From Zopfochytrium polystomum (Eukaryota; Chytridiomycota; Chytridiomycetes; Chytridiales; Chytridiaceae), in contig JAIVFJ010000182.1 in assembly GCA_025765615.1 (NCBI GenBank), positions 62,001-126,000 on the forward strand: a stretch of DNA of 64,000 bases, given 5' to 3'. Both the position numbers and the translations under genes were made by a program. The notes beneath the pieces are model-generated. The model had not been told where the DNA came from. It did no database searches and saw nothing but the letters and a program-made list of their open reading frames with translations. Below, in pieces: positions 1-8,990 of the stretch (the stretch's first letter is position 1; the number at the start of each line of letters is the position of its first letter).

Positions 1-93
1 CCTGAGTCAAATCTCACTCACTGCCAAGACCTTCTGCTCAAGTTCAAGACCAGGTACCCCAAGTTGCAGAAGAGTCCTAAAAGTGGAAGATGA
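1..93 (+). pseudogene. 3' end of a Ty3/gypsy pol, cut by the window edge
   Basis: One frame reads to a TGA at 91-93, ending in basic residues (TRYPKLQKSPKSGR), immediately before an LTR that starts with TGTTATG. In the complete copy at 52029-56902 this part of pol is deleted, so these bases are probably the true C-terminus of the same family's polyprotein. The body of the element lies left of the window. Confidence 0.55.
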
Positions 94-355
94 TGTTATG
101 AATCACCCTCTGGAAACCTCTGGAACCTTCTTTGCTTTCCTGACTTGTCTTGTTGTAATTGGTATCATTGGTATCATTGTATTACTAAATGCTCTTTCTG
201 GAACTTTCTTTGAGACTTGACAAGGAACTCTCTCAAAAGGTATAAAAAGGGGATGGGGGACCTGTCCCATCCCTGAAGTGAATTATTGTTTCCAATACAA
301 TCATCACTCCTCTCAGTCCTTGTCTGCCTTGTCCTGTCCTGCCCTGTTCCTGACA
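94..355 (+). repeat. 3' LTR of Tf1-like Ty3 element (short form)
   Basis: It starts TGTTATGAATCACC and ends GTTCCTGACA, like the LTRs at 52029 and 56550, with TATAAAAAGG and the AAGTGAATTAT block conserved. It is 262 bp against 399 and 353 bp because the 45-bp heat-shock-element repeats are missing. It has more substitutions than the other two, so it is an older copy. Confidence 0.85.
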
Positions 356-494
356 ACCACCAAACAATACCTCACCAGCCAAGTCATTCCTATCACCTTG
401 AGAGACCTGGATTTGAAGGGAAGTATTGACTGGAACCACCAAGGCACTGCCACAGATTTTCTATCCCTCCTTCCATCAGCTTGGTGATGGAGGA
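356..494 (+). repeat. Fragment of dispersed repeat R1
   Basis: It contains the block CCTTGAGAGACCTGGATTTG and flanks that recur at about 15240-15370 and 24855-24975 inside the two long R1 copies. It sits between a Ty3 LTR and a copia-type solo LTR. Confidence 0.7.
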
Positions 495-723
495 TGTTAG
501 GCAGAACTGACTGATTAGCAGCAAGAGGCACAAGACGGACTCGAACCTATTGTGACTGTCAGTTATTGTTCTCATGATGCCCATGGGAGTCATCATTATG
601 TATCAATTATTCATAGCAGAGTTTTTCTCTTTCTCTCGAAATTGGGGAGAAGGACCACCCACAAACACACATCTCCACTTCATTCACTCCTTCCACTCAC
701 TCACTCAGAGTAGACCGTTTCCA
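495..723 (+). repeat. Solo LTR of Ty1/copia family
   Basis: It starts TGTTAGGCAGAACTGACTG and ends near ACCGTTTCCA. It matches the 3' LTR at 44149-44377 that follows copia RNase H coding sequence, and it is the reverse complement of the copies at 2049, 17585 and 28553. An internal deletion joins CCCATGGGAG to TCATCATTATG. No coding sequence is attached. Confidence 0.7.
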
Positions 724-1601
724 CCTCTGGACATGTCCAATTGGTCAGGACCAGGCAGTTGAAGCAAGGAACTTCTGCGGCCCACCTCAAGAGTTTAGAC
801 CACATGATTATGTAACAGTCAGCCACTTTCCTGGTCTGGGAATTGACATCTGGTGGCAAGGCGTCTTTGCCGCTCGCAGCTTCAGTACCTACAATCCTTG
901 TGTTATACACCACTGCAATTGACGGGCAGGGCTACTTAATTGTAGCAACGCTCTAATTTCTTGTCTCTGGAGTGCAGCAAAGCGTTGCTGGAAGCTATTG
1001 GTGTCTGTTGGGCACGGTGTTGAGCACCAAGTGGATTGCACAGGCCTGCATTGGCAGTTTGCGGGGTTGCCAGCTGAGCAACCACCACCATGGGAGTTCC
1101 TGTCAGCCAAATCAGCCAAATGATGGCAATACACCGAAGCTCCACAGCCTCCACCTTCCTGCCATGTCATTGCGCAGGGTTGAAATGAATGGATGTTCCT
1201 GAAAACACATGCACTTTGGTGTCTACATGCAAACGGCTCCAAATAACCTGGGTATTCGCAATTAGTTCCCTCCCAAAATTTTGGTGTATTTGCGGTTCCC
1301 CCTCTGCCAAAGTGGTAGCAGAGGCTTCTTTTCAACGGCCGCCTGTGCGGATGCGGGGTGAACTCACTGGAATAACCGCTCTGAAACAGCAGTGCGCAGC
1401 CTTAAGCACGCTGTTTTGGGGCTGAATAAGGTTATTTGTCCGACAGAATCTTGCTGTCACTTCTATGTGTTTGTGGAGCATCAGCATGAGGGGTTTTTCT
1501 CCTTTTTTGTCTTCTTGAACAAATCTGTGCAAACAGCACATGGCCTCAGTGTTGTGTTGCAAACTCTCTGCAAATTGGGACAATTGAGGTTTCCAAAATC
1601 T
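724..1601. other. No recognisable gene
   Basis: Mixed-composition DNA with only short open frames on both strands. None shows a recognised motif and no tandem repeat is evident. Confidence 0.6.
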
Positions 1602-1673
1602 GGTTTCATGGTGTAGTTGGTCCACATCTGTCTCACACTCAGGAGGTCCCGAATTCGAACCGCGGTGAAACCA
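1602..1673 (+). tRNA. tRNA-Val(CAC), probably a degenerate copy
   Basis: Acceptor arms GGTTTCA and TGAAACC pair perfectly and the discriminator is A. The D-stem is GTG/CAC. The anticodon loop CTCACAC gives CAC (valine). The anticodon stem has one mismatch at its loop end, and the T-stem has two mismatches next to the TTCGAAC loop. A working gene would not normally tolerate the latter, so this is more likely a tRNA pseudogene or tRNA-derived repeat. A truncated relative lies at 60867-60921. Confidence 0.6.
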
Positions 1674-2048
1674 TGTGATTAGCAATTGCATTGATGTGTG
1701 TCCGCGGATCTTACCGGAAGTACTGTTATATATGATTTGGACTACTTCGAAAATTGTTGATACTTTTTTCAAGATCCTCTGACCCATTTGCACTCCTCTT
1801 GAGGTATATAATCGCTGTACGAGTGCTTTTTTACCACAGCCCCGACACCACATTGTTGTGCTTCGCTCTGTCAATTTGATAGGAATCAATCTGAAGCCAT
1901 GGTCACTTCTTTGCTCCCATGCGCCTGTAGAAATACTTTTGTTTTACAGCGCTAGTCTGAAAACTTTGGCTTCTCATCTTTTTTCCCCTTCGTTTTGAGG
2001 TGGATTTTCTTTTCTCATTTTTGTATGTTTCATGGCATTTGTCTCACA
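1674..2048. other. No recognisable gene
   Basis: T-rich spacer without an open frame of note. Confidence 0.6.
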
Positions 2049-2284
2049 GGGTAAAAACCTCTCCAATATTATCTGCTTGAGCAGAGGAGGAGGAAAACTG
2101 TTGACACCAGGTTTCCATTCCACTTAATACTTGGAGTATTTGTCATCAGCGCAAGCCAGCGCCCAGGTCTGCATTGGGGGTGGCTTGCTCTCCAATGGGC
2201 ATCGTGAGAACGATAACTGACAGTAACAATAGGTTCGGGTCTGTCTTGTGCCTCTTGCTGCTAACCAGTCAGTTCCGCCTAACA
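2049..2284 (-). repeat. Partial solo LTR of the copia family
   Basis: It contains GCAGAGGAGGAGGAAAACTG and ends CCGCCTAACA, as at 28720-28964. It lacks the distal half that carries the GTGAGTGAGTGG block. Confidence 0.7.
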
Positions 2285-2409
2285 ACAACTCAGTAATTGA
2301 GAATTCATGTCTACCATGTAATACCAAAACTGTAGAACGAATTGTATGCAGGGCTGTGAGGTCAGATTGATTTGGACTAGTGTTTGAATACATACAGGTG
2401 ATGTTTACT

Positions 2410-2965
2410 TATTTTTCAAGAGGAGTTCCTCGGATTGAGTTGGGACACTCTCTTTAATGCGAGAAGTTGTGTCTGGTTCTATTCAGTGGAAAACAGTTCT
2501 TATTCTGTTCAACAGGCACTTCTGCACACTAACTGTTCCATCTGCCCTTTGTGTCTCCAAGCCCCTTCAACTAATGGCTTGACTTGTCGTTTTGTTCGGT
2601 TTGTTGTTTCTTTTTATGAGTTCTCGCAGCTTACCACTCCCCTTAGGCTGGCTTGACTGAAATTCCACCAGTTCAGCTGGTCTGTCTCTGGCTTGACGGG
2701 CTTTCGCTTTGTCCCTTCTGTGTTTCCCATCAGTGATCATGCTTTCTTGATGCTTGTGTCGTTTTCATGCTTTGGTGTGAGAACATTTTCTTCTTATGTG
2801 TTAAAGATTTCCTTGTATTTTTAATGGGCTGTCCATGACTCCAAATATACGCTCCTGTCTAGTGCCCCTAAGACACCCTCCAGGTTTTTTCATTTAGATC
2901 CATGCTCCAGTTTCCACCTTTGTCCAAGGTGAGGAGATTTAGAGAGAGCAGTCTCGCATCCCACC
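2410..2965 (-). repeat. Fragment of dispersed repeat R1, inverted
   Basis: The reverse complement matches about 14400-14950 and 23930-24560. Shared blocks include the stretch around GGAAAACAGTTCT and the stretch around CTCCAAATATACG. Divergence is substantial, so this is an old copy. It has no protein signature. Confidence 0.65.
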
Positions 2966-3091
2966 CAATGGCCAAATGCCACATCAGTCGACCAAGGACC
3001 AAGATTTCTGTAACACTGGCCATGTCCAACATAAAAACAAATTGGTTGTGGAGGTAATAATTGAAGTTACTGACAACTAATGAACCTGCAT

Positions 3092-3164
3092 GGGCGTATG
3101 GCGAAATGGTTACCGCGTTCGACTTCGAATCGAAAGATTGCAGGTTCGAGTCCTGCTACGCTCG
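3092..3164 (+). tRNA. tRNA-Arg(TCG)
   Basis: A 73-nt cloverleaf. Acceptor GGGCGTA pairs with TACGCTC (one G-T). The D-arm starts GCGAAATGG. Anticodon stem TTCGA/TCGAA encloses the loop CTTCGAA, giving anticodon TCG, which reads CGA. T-arm GCAGG-TTCGAGT-CCTGC is perfect and the discriminator is G. All stems close, so it looks functional. It differs from the copy at 61505 by one base in the anticodon loop (position 37, A against G). Confidence 0.9.
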
Positions 3165-3904
3165 GATCCTTCTCCTTAGAAGGTGATCATTAACCCGCCA
3201 CTTAGGGAGTCGTCCGTTGTCTAGCTCGAACGATAGCTTTCCTATCATCCTATGTTCTATACACGGCCTTTCTTATTTTTTTTTGTGTTTGGGGGTGTCA
3301 ATTTTCCATCTCTTTGCAAGCTTCGCTTCTTCAGAGGGGCTGATCACGGATCGTATTAGCATTAAGCGCGGCTTTCCAACCAAAAATTCAAAGCCATCAG
3401 GCGAGAATCAGCTGCTGATTTTCTATTTGATAAACCTCCATCAGACAGCGATGTTCATTGAAAGAATTTGGTGGTCAAATCAAATTTGCCAGGCCCCCAA
3501 AGGCAGATTTTTGCCACTGTTCTACTCATGGAAAAATTAACAGTATTTTCAAAAGACTTTTCCTCGTAACTGCAACAGAGCAACCGTCTCGAGACTCGGG
3601 GCTTCTTCATGTGCCTGATGGCAGAATGAAGAGCAGTTTTGCTCAAATTTGGAAGGGAAAGTTGCACTGTGGGCTTGTCTTAAAGGGTTCTTCCACCGCT
3701 CTCGTCTCTTCCAACGTCGATCAACTTACGTAGCGGACGTATGCGACGGCCTCAGGCCCACCACCGCTACGCTGCGCCCCACCGCACCCGTCGGGCGACA
3801 GCCCCCGCCGCAGCACCAATCCCACCGCCACCGCCACCGTCTGCAGCCTCCTCATCGTCTTCGTCCCCAAAATCGTCCTCCACCTCCCTCGCCTCTTCTT
3901 CCTC
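3165..3904. other. Spacer with a diverged repeat and a GC-rich patch
   Basis: 3299-3425 is a diverged match to 61780-61905; both lie 135-200 bp downstream of a tRNA-Arg(TCG). 3730-3904 is a GC-rich CCG/TCC patch resembling host coding composition. It abuts the truncated end of the minus-strand retroelement and may be the interrupted target, but no gene can be named. Confidence 0.45.
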
Positions 3905-4329
3905 CTCCTCTGGAAATAATCAATTCTCAAGAGAGGAACCCATTCACTCAAAGAGACAGATCTCATGGTCCAGGTCAGTCCATGAGCAGAAGGGAAACTC
4001 TTTCGGAAGGCATCAGTATAGCCAGATGCTAAGAATCTGTCGAGCCATTGTCTTTCTTCAGCCAAAAGGCCAGGAAACGTAGCGTTGTACTTTTTCAGTG
4101 TAAAACGCAAGGAATGATCAACATCAAGGTCAGTGTGTGCGATGTTCAGATCTCCAGCAACAATGACAGTAAAGCCTTGTAGTTGGAGCGCAGAGCAGTT
4201 TCGTGTGATGTCTTCAAGGAAAATCATCTTGTAAGGATGGCGGGTGCCAGTTTCATCAGCAAACGAGCTTGGAGCATAAACGTTCACAATTGCAAACGGT
4301 CCCACAAGAAGAACAGCAACACATCCCTC
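3905..4329 (-). pseudogene. C-terminal half of the ExoIII/APE-type endonuclease, truncated
   Basis: It is in the same frame as the pol ORF, after a single TGA at 4332-4330. It shows NVYAPSS, then GDLNIAHTDLD (the GDxN metal-site motif), EERQWLDRFLASGYTDAFR and finally LRIDYF, all in ExoIII/APE1 order. The last expected block (SDH with the catalytic His) is absent: after RIDYF the frame runs into GC-rich low-complexity DNA. Breakage there removed roughly 40 residues and anything that followed. Confidence 0.75.
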
Positions 4330-7300
4330 TCAGGTGTGTTGGGGGTCTCCTAAATAGGTGAATTCTTTGCCGTTCAACTCAGAACGGTAGAATATTGCAA
4401 CTCCACTTATCCCAGTTCGGGGATCGCAAAGCAAAAGCTTCCATCCCTTGATCTGGGAAAGTTGATCAACAAGTTTCTGGCGCTTAGCACCAAGACGTGT
4501 TTCTTGCAAACAAACAATACAAGAGGATTGTGAGTTGAGGTAAGACTCAAATCGTTTGGCAGGGTCAGTTTCTTGAGCAAAAGTGACACCGGATTTGTGA
4601 GCGACCTTAAGCCAGGAGTTCAGCCCATTAATATTCCATGAGGAAATACTGAAGGACGGTTTCCACTTAGGTCGTTCAAAAACTTCTGCTTTCGCAGGTT
4701 CGCGTCGCCGTATGAGATGGTGGCGGAGGAGATCCTTTCGAACCTCGGGGTCAAAGAGAGATATTTCTCGAGGAGGGCCTTCATTGTCTGAATCCAACGC
4801 ATTGGTTTCAGATTCAAAGTCCTCATCAGTAGCAGTGGCTACCTCTTTTTTCGCTTTGTCCTTTCTTGTTACAGTAAAGATAGCGTTTTCAACAGGGGGC
4901 GTTTCTGTCTGTGTTGCAGCATCTTCAGAGAACAGGAAGCGCTTCTCTTTCCTTGCAGTGGGTCCAAGGAAAACACGGGAGAGGGCGTCAGCAACGATGT
5001 TCTGTTTGCCTGAGACATGGACAAGCTCAATGTCGTAGTCAGAAAGTGCATAGGCCCATCGTCCAAAACGGCCAGTCAGAGGTCCTTTCTTGAACAGTTG
5101 AAGGAGAGGAGCGTGATCAGTCTCAATAATCACAGAGCGATTGAAGATATATCGTTCAAAGGTGTCGACAGCCCATACAACTGCGAGTCCTTCGCGATCG
5201 TGAGTCCAATAACGCGTTTCCGCATCATTTAAAACTCTCGAAGCGAATCCAACAGGTTTCCGTTTCTCGCGGTTGTAGGGGTCATCAGGATCAACTATGT
5301 AGAGTGCAGCGCCAAGGGCATAACCAGAGGCATCACATTCTATTAATAGCTTGTCATTAGCAGTTGGGGTAACGAGTTTGATGTCGCGTTGAAGCTCTTT
5401 TCTCAAGAGGTTAAAGGCATCTTCCTGTTGAGATCCCCACAGAAATGGGTTCTTTCCAGAAAGAAGGTTATATAGCGGTTTTGCTTTATCAGAGAAAGCC
5501 TGAATGAAGCGCTTGAAGTAGTTTGCAAAACCAAGGAACTGCTGTAGCTGGTTGAGCGTTTTGGGCATTGGGTACTGGTCCAACTGAACAATCTTGGTTG
5601 GATCCTTGCGGAGTCCTTCTTTCGAGATTCGGTGGCCCAGGAACGGGAGGTCCAGATGAAAGAGATTACACTTAGAGGGTTTCAGCTTAAGGTTGTACTC
5701 GCTGAAGCGGGAGAAAACACTCTCGAGGTGCGCAAAGTGCTCGTCGATGGAGTTGGAGTAAACTACAACATCGTCAACATAAACCATGCAATATAACCAC
5801 TTAATTCCAGCAAGAACGTGATCCATAGCTCTCTGAAAGGTTGGAGGGCTGTTACAGAGTCCAAAGGGCATAACATTGAACTCATGGAGTCCTTGCGAGG
5901 AGATAAAAGCAGTCTTGTGACAGTCTTCCTCAGCGACAGGGATTTGCCAGAATCCACTAAGTAAATCCATAGCACTGAACACATATTTGTTACTAATTGC
6001 ATCAAAGACTTCCTCTATTCGCGGGAGCGGATATCGGTCTTTGATGGTGATTTCGTTAACCTTTCGAAAGTCAGCACAGAAACGCCAAGAACCGTCGGGT
6101 TTCTTTGCAAGCACGACAGGGGCAGCAAAAGGTGACTTGCTTTCACAAATCACATTTGCTTCCTTCATTTTTTGGATATGTTCACGTAACACTTCGGTTC
6201 TGCCAAGGCCCTCAGGGTAAGGGTTACTTGCAGGAATCCGTGCACCTTCTTGGAGTTGAATGGTGTGTGGTGGTGGGAACTTTGTTCCAGTAATCTTACC
6301 AGGTCGGAAGATGTCAATATAGCGGTATACCAATTCTTTGAGGCGAGCCACAACATCTTTGCCAAAAGCTTCGTTAATGTGGTCCGTTTTCAGTTTAGCC
6401 CAGATTTCGTCGTCGGTCATCTGGGACTCAGGTGGGAGATATTCAAGCTTATCCCCATGTGTTGTGTCACGTCGGGGCATATCAGCTACAGGTGAGGCCT
6501 GAGCTTCAATGGCATCTTCATTCACAAGTGTTTCTTCAGAACCTGATTCAAAAATGCGCTCTATTTTAGCCATCTCTTCAAAAGAGGGTGGTATAATAGA
6601 ATCAGGGAAGATTTCAACAGAGCCTTGCGTGGTGTATTGTTGTCCAGCTTCAGGAAAACGAGGGTAGAACGAGGTATGTGAACTATCCAGGTCGTTCAAA
6701 GCAGAGAGAAAAGACTCTGTGTCAGTTGGATTATGACAGTGCGCAACATTGAGCATTGTCATAAGGTGCTCAGGTTCGTCATGTAGTGTGTCAGGCACAT
6801 TAATGATATGCGACTCAGAATCTGGTGGTACATCAATAAAGTGCGCAACACAATTGCCTTTTCGTAAGGAAACAGGTGTATCACGCAAGTTCATCAAAGG
6901 AATGGTGAATATCTTTGGGTTGCCATCTTCGTTATGAAGGTCAGCAGCAGTAAATATTGATCCAGGGAAATGTATCTGTTTGTCCATCAGAGATCCAACT
7001 GGTATGGCGTGTACTGTTGATTCCCTGAATTGGAGCGGCTCTCGTAGTCGTACTTTTACAGCATGACTGCATTTTGGATCAAGGACAGTCTTTTCCACCA
7101 CTACGAGGTCAATAATGTCACTTGGCACTGATTCTGCGTTCATGGACTCAGGAATTCGTTGGTAAGACAACAAAGGGGTCTTAAACCAGCAGTCTTCTCC
7201 ACGCGGCGTAGTGGCTTCCCACATAATCGCCTGGTGTTTGAAGGAGATGATTGTGTTGAAGGCCTGCATAGTCGGAGTTCCAATGATGACAGGTTTTGGG

Positions 7301-7710
7301 CAGTGGCTCATAACTGAAAATCGCAGCCATTTACCACATGCGCCAGAGTGTCCAAAATTAACTTTCAGATACACGTATCCAAGAACTGGTACATGTCCTC
7401 CAATTCCTCTGTTCATTACAGGGCGAGAGAGTGGTTGGATGACAGGCATTTTCGGCAAAGTACTCAGAAAAGAGGTGGTCACAACATTGTGACTTGAGCC
7501 AGAATCAATAAGACAGTCTGATATTTTGCTTCCGTGCACCCACATGGCAGCACGGGCAATAGTTGAGGCTGTTTTATCAAAAGCGAACATACGAATCAGG
7601 ATATTCAGGAGCAACATAAATAAGAACTTTGTTGCTGAAACGGACTTGTTTTGTTTCTCCTGGCGGTAAGCCAGAATTTGATTTGCAATCTTTGTTGTTG
7701 AGCTCGTCAA
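4330..7710 (-). CDS. Retroelement pol: protease, RT, RNase H, start of APE-like endonuclease
   Basis: 1126 codons open. Retropepsin CLIDSGSSHNVV lies near residue 65. RT spans about residues 480-740, with FCADFRKVN, MPFGLCNSPPTFQRAMD and the active site YVDDVVVYS near 642. RNase H follows, with ECDASGYALGAAL near 788, ETDHAPL, and the closing HVSGKQNIVADALSR. After a charged linker (about 910-1010) comes SWNINGLNSW, then CLQETRLG, the first two ExoIII/APE motifs with the metal-binding Glu. Integrase would normally sit here. The frame ends at a TGA (4332-4330) beyond which the same fold continues in phase, so the stop is a point mutation or a readthrough codon. The first ATG of pol is uncertain because it overlaps the preceding ORF by about 130 bp. 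Confidence 0.85.
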   Translation of the reverse strand: MTSSTTKIANQILAYRQEKQNKSVSATKFLFMLLLNILIRMFAFDKTASTIARAAMWVHGSKISDCLIDSGSSHNVVTTSFLSTLPKMPVIQPLSRPVMNRGIGGHVPVLGYVYLKVNFGHSGACGKWLRFSVMSHCPKPVIIGTPTMQAFNTIISFKHQAIMWEATTPRGEDCWFKTPLLSYQRIPESMNAESVPSDIIDLVVVEKTVLDPKCSHAVKVRLREPLQFRESTVHAIPVGSLMDKQIHFPGSIFTAADLHNEDGNPKIFTIPLMNLRDTPVSLRKGNCVAHFIDVPPDSESHIINVPDTLHDEPEHLMTMLNVAHCHNPTDTESFLSALNDLDSSHTSFYPRFPEAGQQYTTQGSVEIFPDSIIPPSFEEMAKIERIFESGSEETLVNEDAIEAQASPVADMPRRDTTHGDKLEYLPPESQMTDDEIWAKLKTDHINEAFGKDVVARLKELVYRYIDIFRPGKITGTKFPPPHTIQLQEGARIPASNPYPEGLGRTEVLREHIQKMKEANVICESKSPFAAPVVLAKKPDGSWRFCADFRKVNEITIKDRYPLPRIEEVFDAISNKYVFSAMDLLSGFWQIPVAEEDCHKTAFISSQGLHEFNVMPFGLCNSPPTFQRAMDHVLAGIKWLYCMVYVDDVVVYSNSIDEHFAHLESVFSRFSEYNLKLKPSKCNLFHLDLPFLGHRISKEGLRKDPTKIVQLDQYPMPKTLNQLQQFLGFANYFKRFIQAFSDKAKPLYNLLSGKNPFLWGSQQEDAFNLLRKELQRDIKLVTPTANDKLLIECDASGYALGAALYIVDPDDPYNREKRKPVGFASRVLNDAETRYWTHDREGLAVVWAVDTFERYIFNRSVIIETDHAPLLQLFKKGPLTGRFGRWAYALSDYDIELVHVSGKQNIVADALSRVFLGPTARKEKRFLFSEDAATQTETPPVENAIFTVTRKDKAKKEVATATDEDFESETNALDSDNEGPPREISLFDPEVRKDLLRHHLIRRREPAKAEVFERPKWKPSFSISSWNINGLNSWLKVAHKSGVTFAQETDPAKRFESYLNSQSSCIVCLQETRLGAKRQKLVDQLSQIKGWKLLLCDPRTGISGVAIFYRSELNGKEFTYLGDPQHT

Positions 7711-8650
7711 ATTCGACGAGGGGAGGTTGCAAAATTATGTCTTCAACTCTGCTGTTCGGTTCTGTCACAGACATGACAGAGCCTCCCGGGGGGTTGAAAA
7801 TGGAGGGGGTACTTGAAGAGGTACTCCAGCCAGAAGTATCTGAGGCAGGCGAGAGGGTCTCACCGTCATCAGTTGCCAGAGGAGCTGGAGCAGCAGGGGG
7901 CGTTTGTGGGGGAATCGGTTCCCCAAAGAAAACGCGGAGTCCTGAAGGTCGGGACAGTTGTTGCAGTCGCATCGAACGGGCGAGCGAAGGTGGAATGTGA
8001 GGTAAGGGTGGACATATAGATTCAACACAGCGCAAATGGCCATGGATCTTCTTATATTTGGACTTACTACTCACAAATTCACGAAACGCTTTAGAGCGTG
8101 GAGGAACAATCATGTACGCCTTACACGTCCATTTACCATCAGGTGTTGGAAAGAATAAGTACGGGAGATTGCTCTGGGCCGTTGATGAGGATGTTGCAGG
8201 AAAGTAGTGTGCAATCCATTTTGGAGTCATTCCAAGTGGGTCAGTGAAGACATGTGCAAGGGTAATGACAGCAGTGGGATCGCGTTCTTTTAATTCAGGT
8301 GGCAGCAGAACGTCATGTGGAAGAATGAGGGTCAAGTCCACATCAGGTAGCGCAGCACGAAAAGTTTCAATATGGCGAGGGTCAACAGCTTTGGAAACCC
8401 AAACCAAATGAGAGGTATTCATGAAAACATTACGAAACATAACTTCAAGAATCGATGTATTTTGGTAATGTGTGAGATGGTCAACAAATTCAGGTCCAAT
8501 ACCAAAGGTAAGGTGTTTAGCTCCCACAGCAGCAAAAAGGGAGTTAAGAGCCATAAAAAAATGATGATTCAAACTAAAAATATTGAACGTAGTTCGATCC
8601 TTCTTGAAATCAAACAGCAGGGGCTCCTTGGTTGAGTCTGAGAGCTTGAT
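7577..8650 (-). CDS. Retroelement ORF of unknown function between zinc knuckle and protease
   Basis: About 350 residues with normal amino-acid mix, for example FIFSLNHH-like and HLVWVSKAVDPRHIETF stretches, then a Pro/Ser/Thr-rich tail and a basic end (KQVRFSNKVLIYVAPEY). I do not recognise the fold. It lies in a different frame from the zinc-knuckle ORF, which it overlaps, and from pol. The joint near 8650 looks like a frameshift, because both frames encode similar residues there. It could be an extended gag C-terminus or an extra accessory domain. Confidence 0.5.
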   Translation of the reverse strand: MKLSDSTKEPLLFDFKKDRTTFNIFSLNHHFFMALNSLFAAVGAKHLTFGIGPEFVDHLTHYQNTSILEVMFRNVFMNTSHLVWVSKAVDPRHIETFRAALPDVDLTLILPHDVLLPPELKERDPTAVITLAHVFTDPLGMTPKWIAHYFPATSSSTAQSNLPYLFFPTPDGKWTCKAYMIVPPRSKAFREFVSSKSKYKKIHGHLRCVESICPPLPHIPPSLARSMRLQQLSRPSGLRVFFGEPIPPQTPPAAPAPLATDDGETLSPASDTSGWSTSSSTPSIFNPPGGSVMSVTEPNSRVEDIILQPPLVEFDELNNKDCKSNSGLPPGETKQVRFSNKVLIYVAPEYPDSYVRF

Positions 8651-8990
8651 TAGAGAAGGAAGGGGGCAAAGAGGGGTCATACCTCTTTGCAATGAGCGCA
8701 TCGATTTCTGCAGCATGGGGGCATTCCTCACGGAAATGTCCAGGTTGCTGACAGCGGTGGCAGAGGAGCGTGGACCGGTCACGAGAGGCGGAACGGGCAC
8801 GTCGGTCATCACGACGAGGGTCGATAGGACGGGAAGCATCAGGGTAGCGGGAGTCATCACGTCGGTCATTATCACGGTGGGAATCCTTGGCGCTTGTTGT
8901 CACGGCGAGAAGGAGTGACAGGTTGTTGGATAAAACTATCGAAAGTTTCGCCGACATAGGTGCGACGGGGTGAAGAACCACGAGAGTCAC
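8610..8990 (-). CDS. Gag C-terminus with CCHC zinc knuckle
   Basis: It contains CHRCQQPGHFREEC, a perfect CX2CX4HX4C retroviral-type knuckle, after an Arg/Asp-rich stretch (RDDSRYPDASRPIDPRRDDR). It overlaps the end of the upstream gag ORF by 4 bp (ATGA) and continues it in another frame. The zinc knuckle would bind the element RNA. The break between the two is probably a frameshift mutation. Confidence 0.75.
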   Translation of the reverse strand: MTLVVLHPVAPMSAKLSIVLSNNLSLLLAVTTSAKDSHRDNDRRDDSRYPDASRPIDPRRDDRRARSASRDRSTLLCHRCQQPGHFREECPHAAEIDALIAKRYDPSLPPSFSNQALRLNQGAPAV

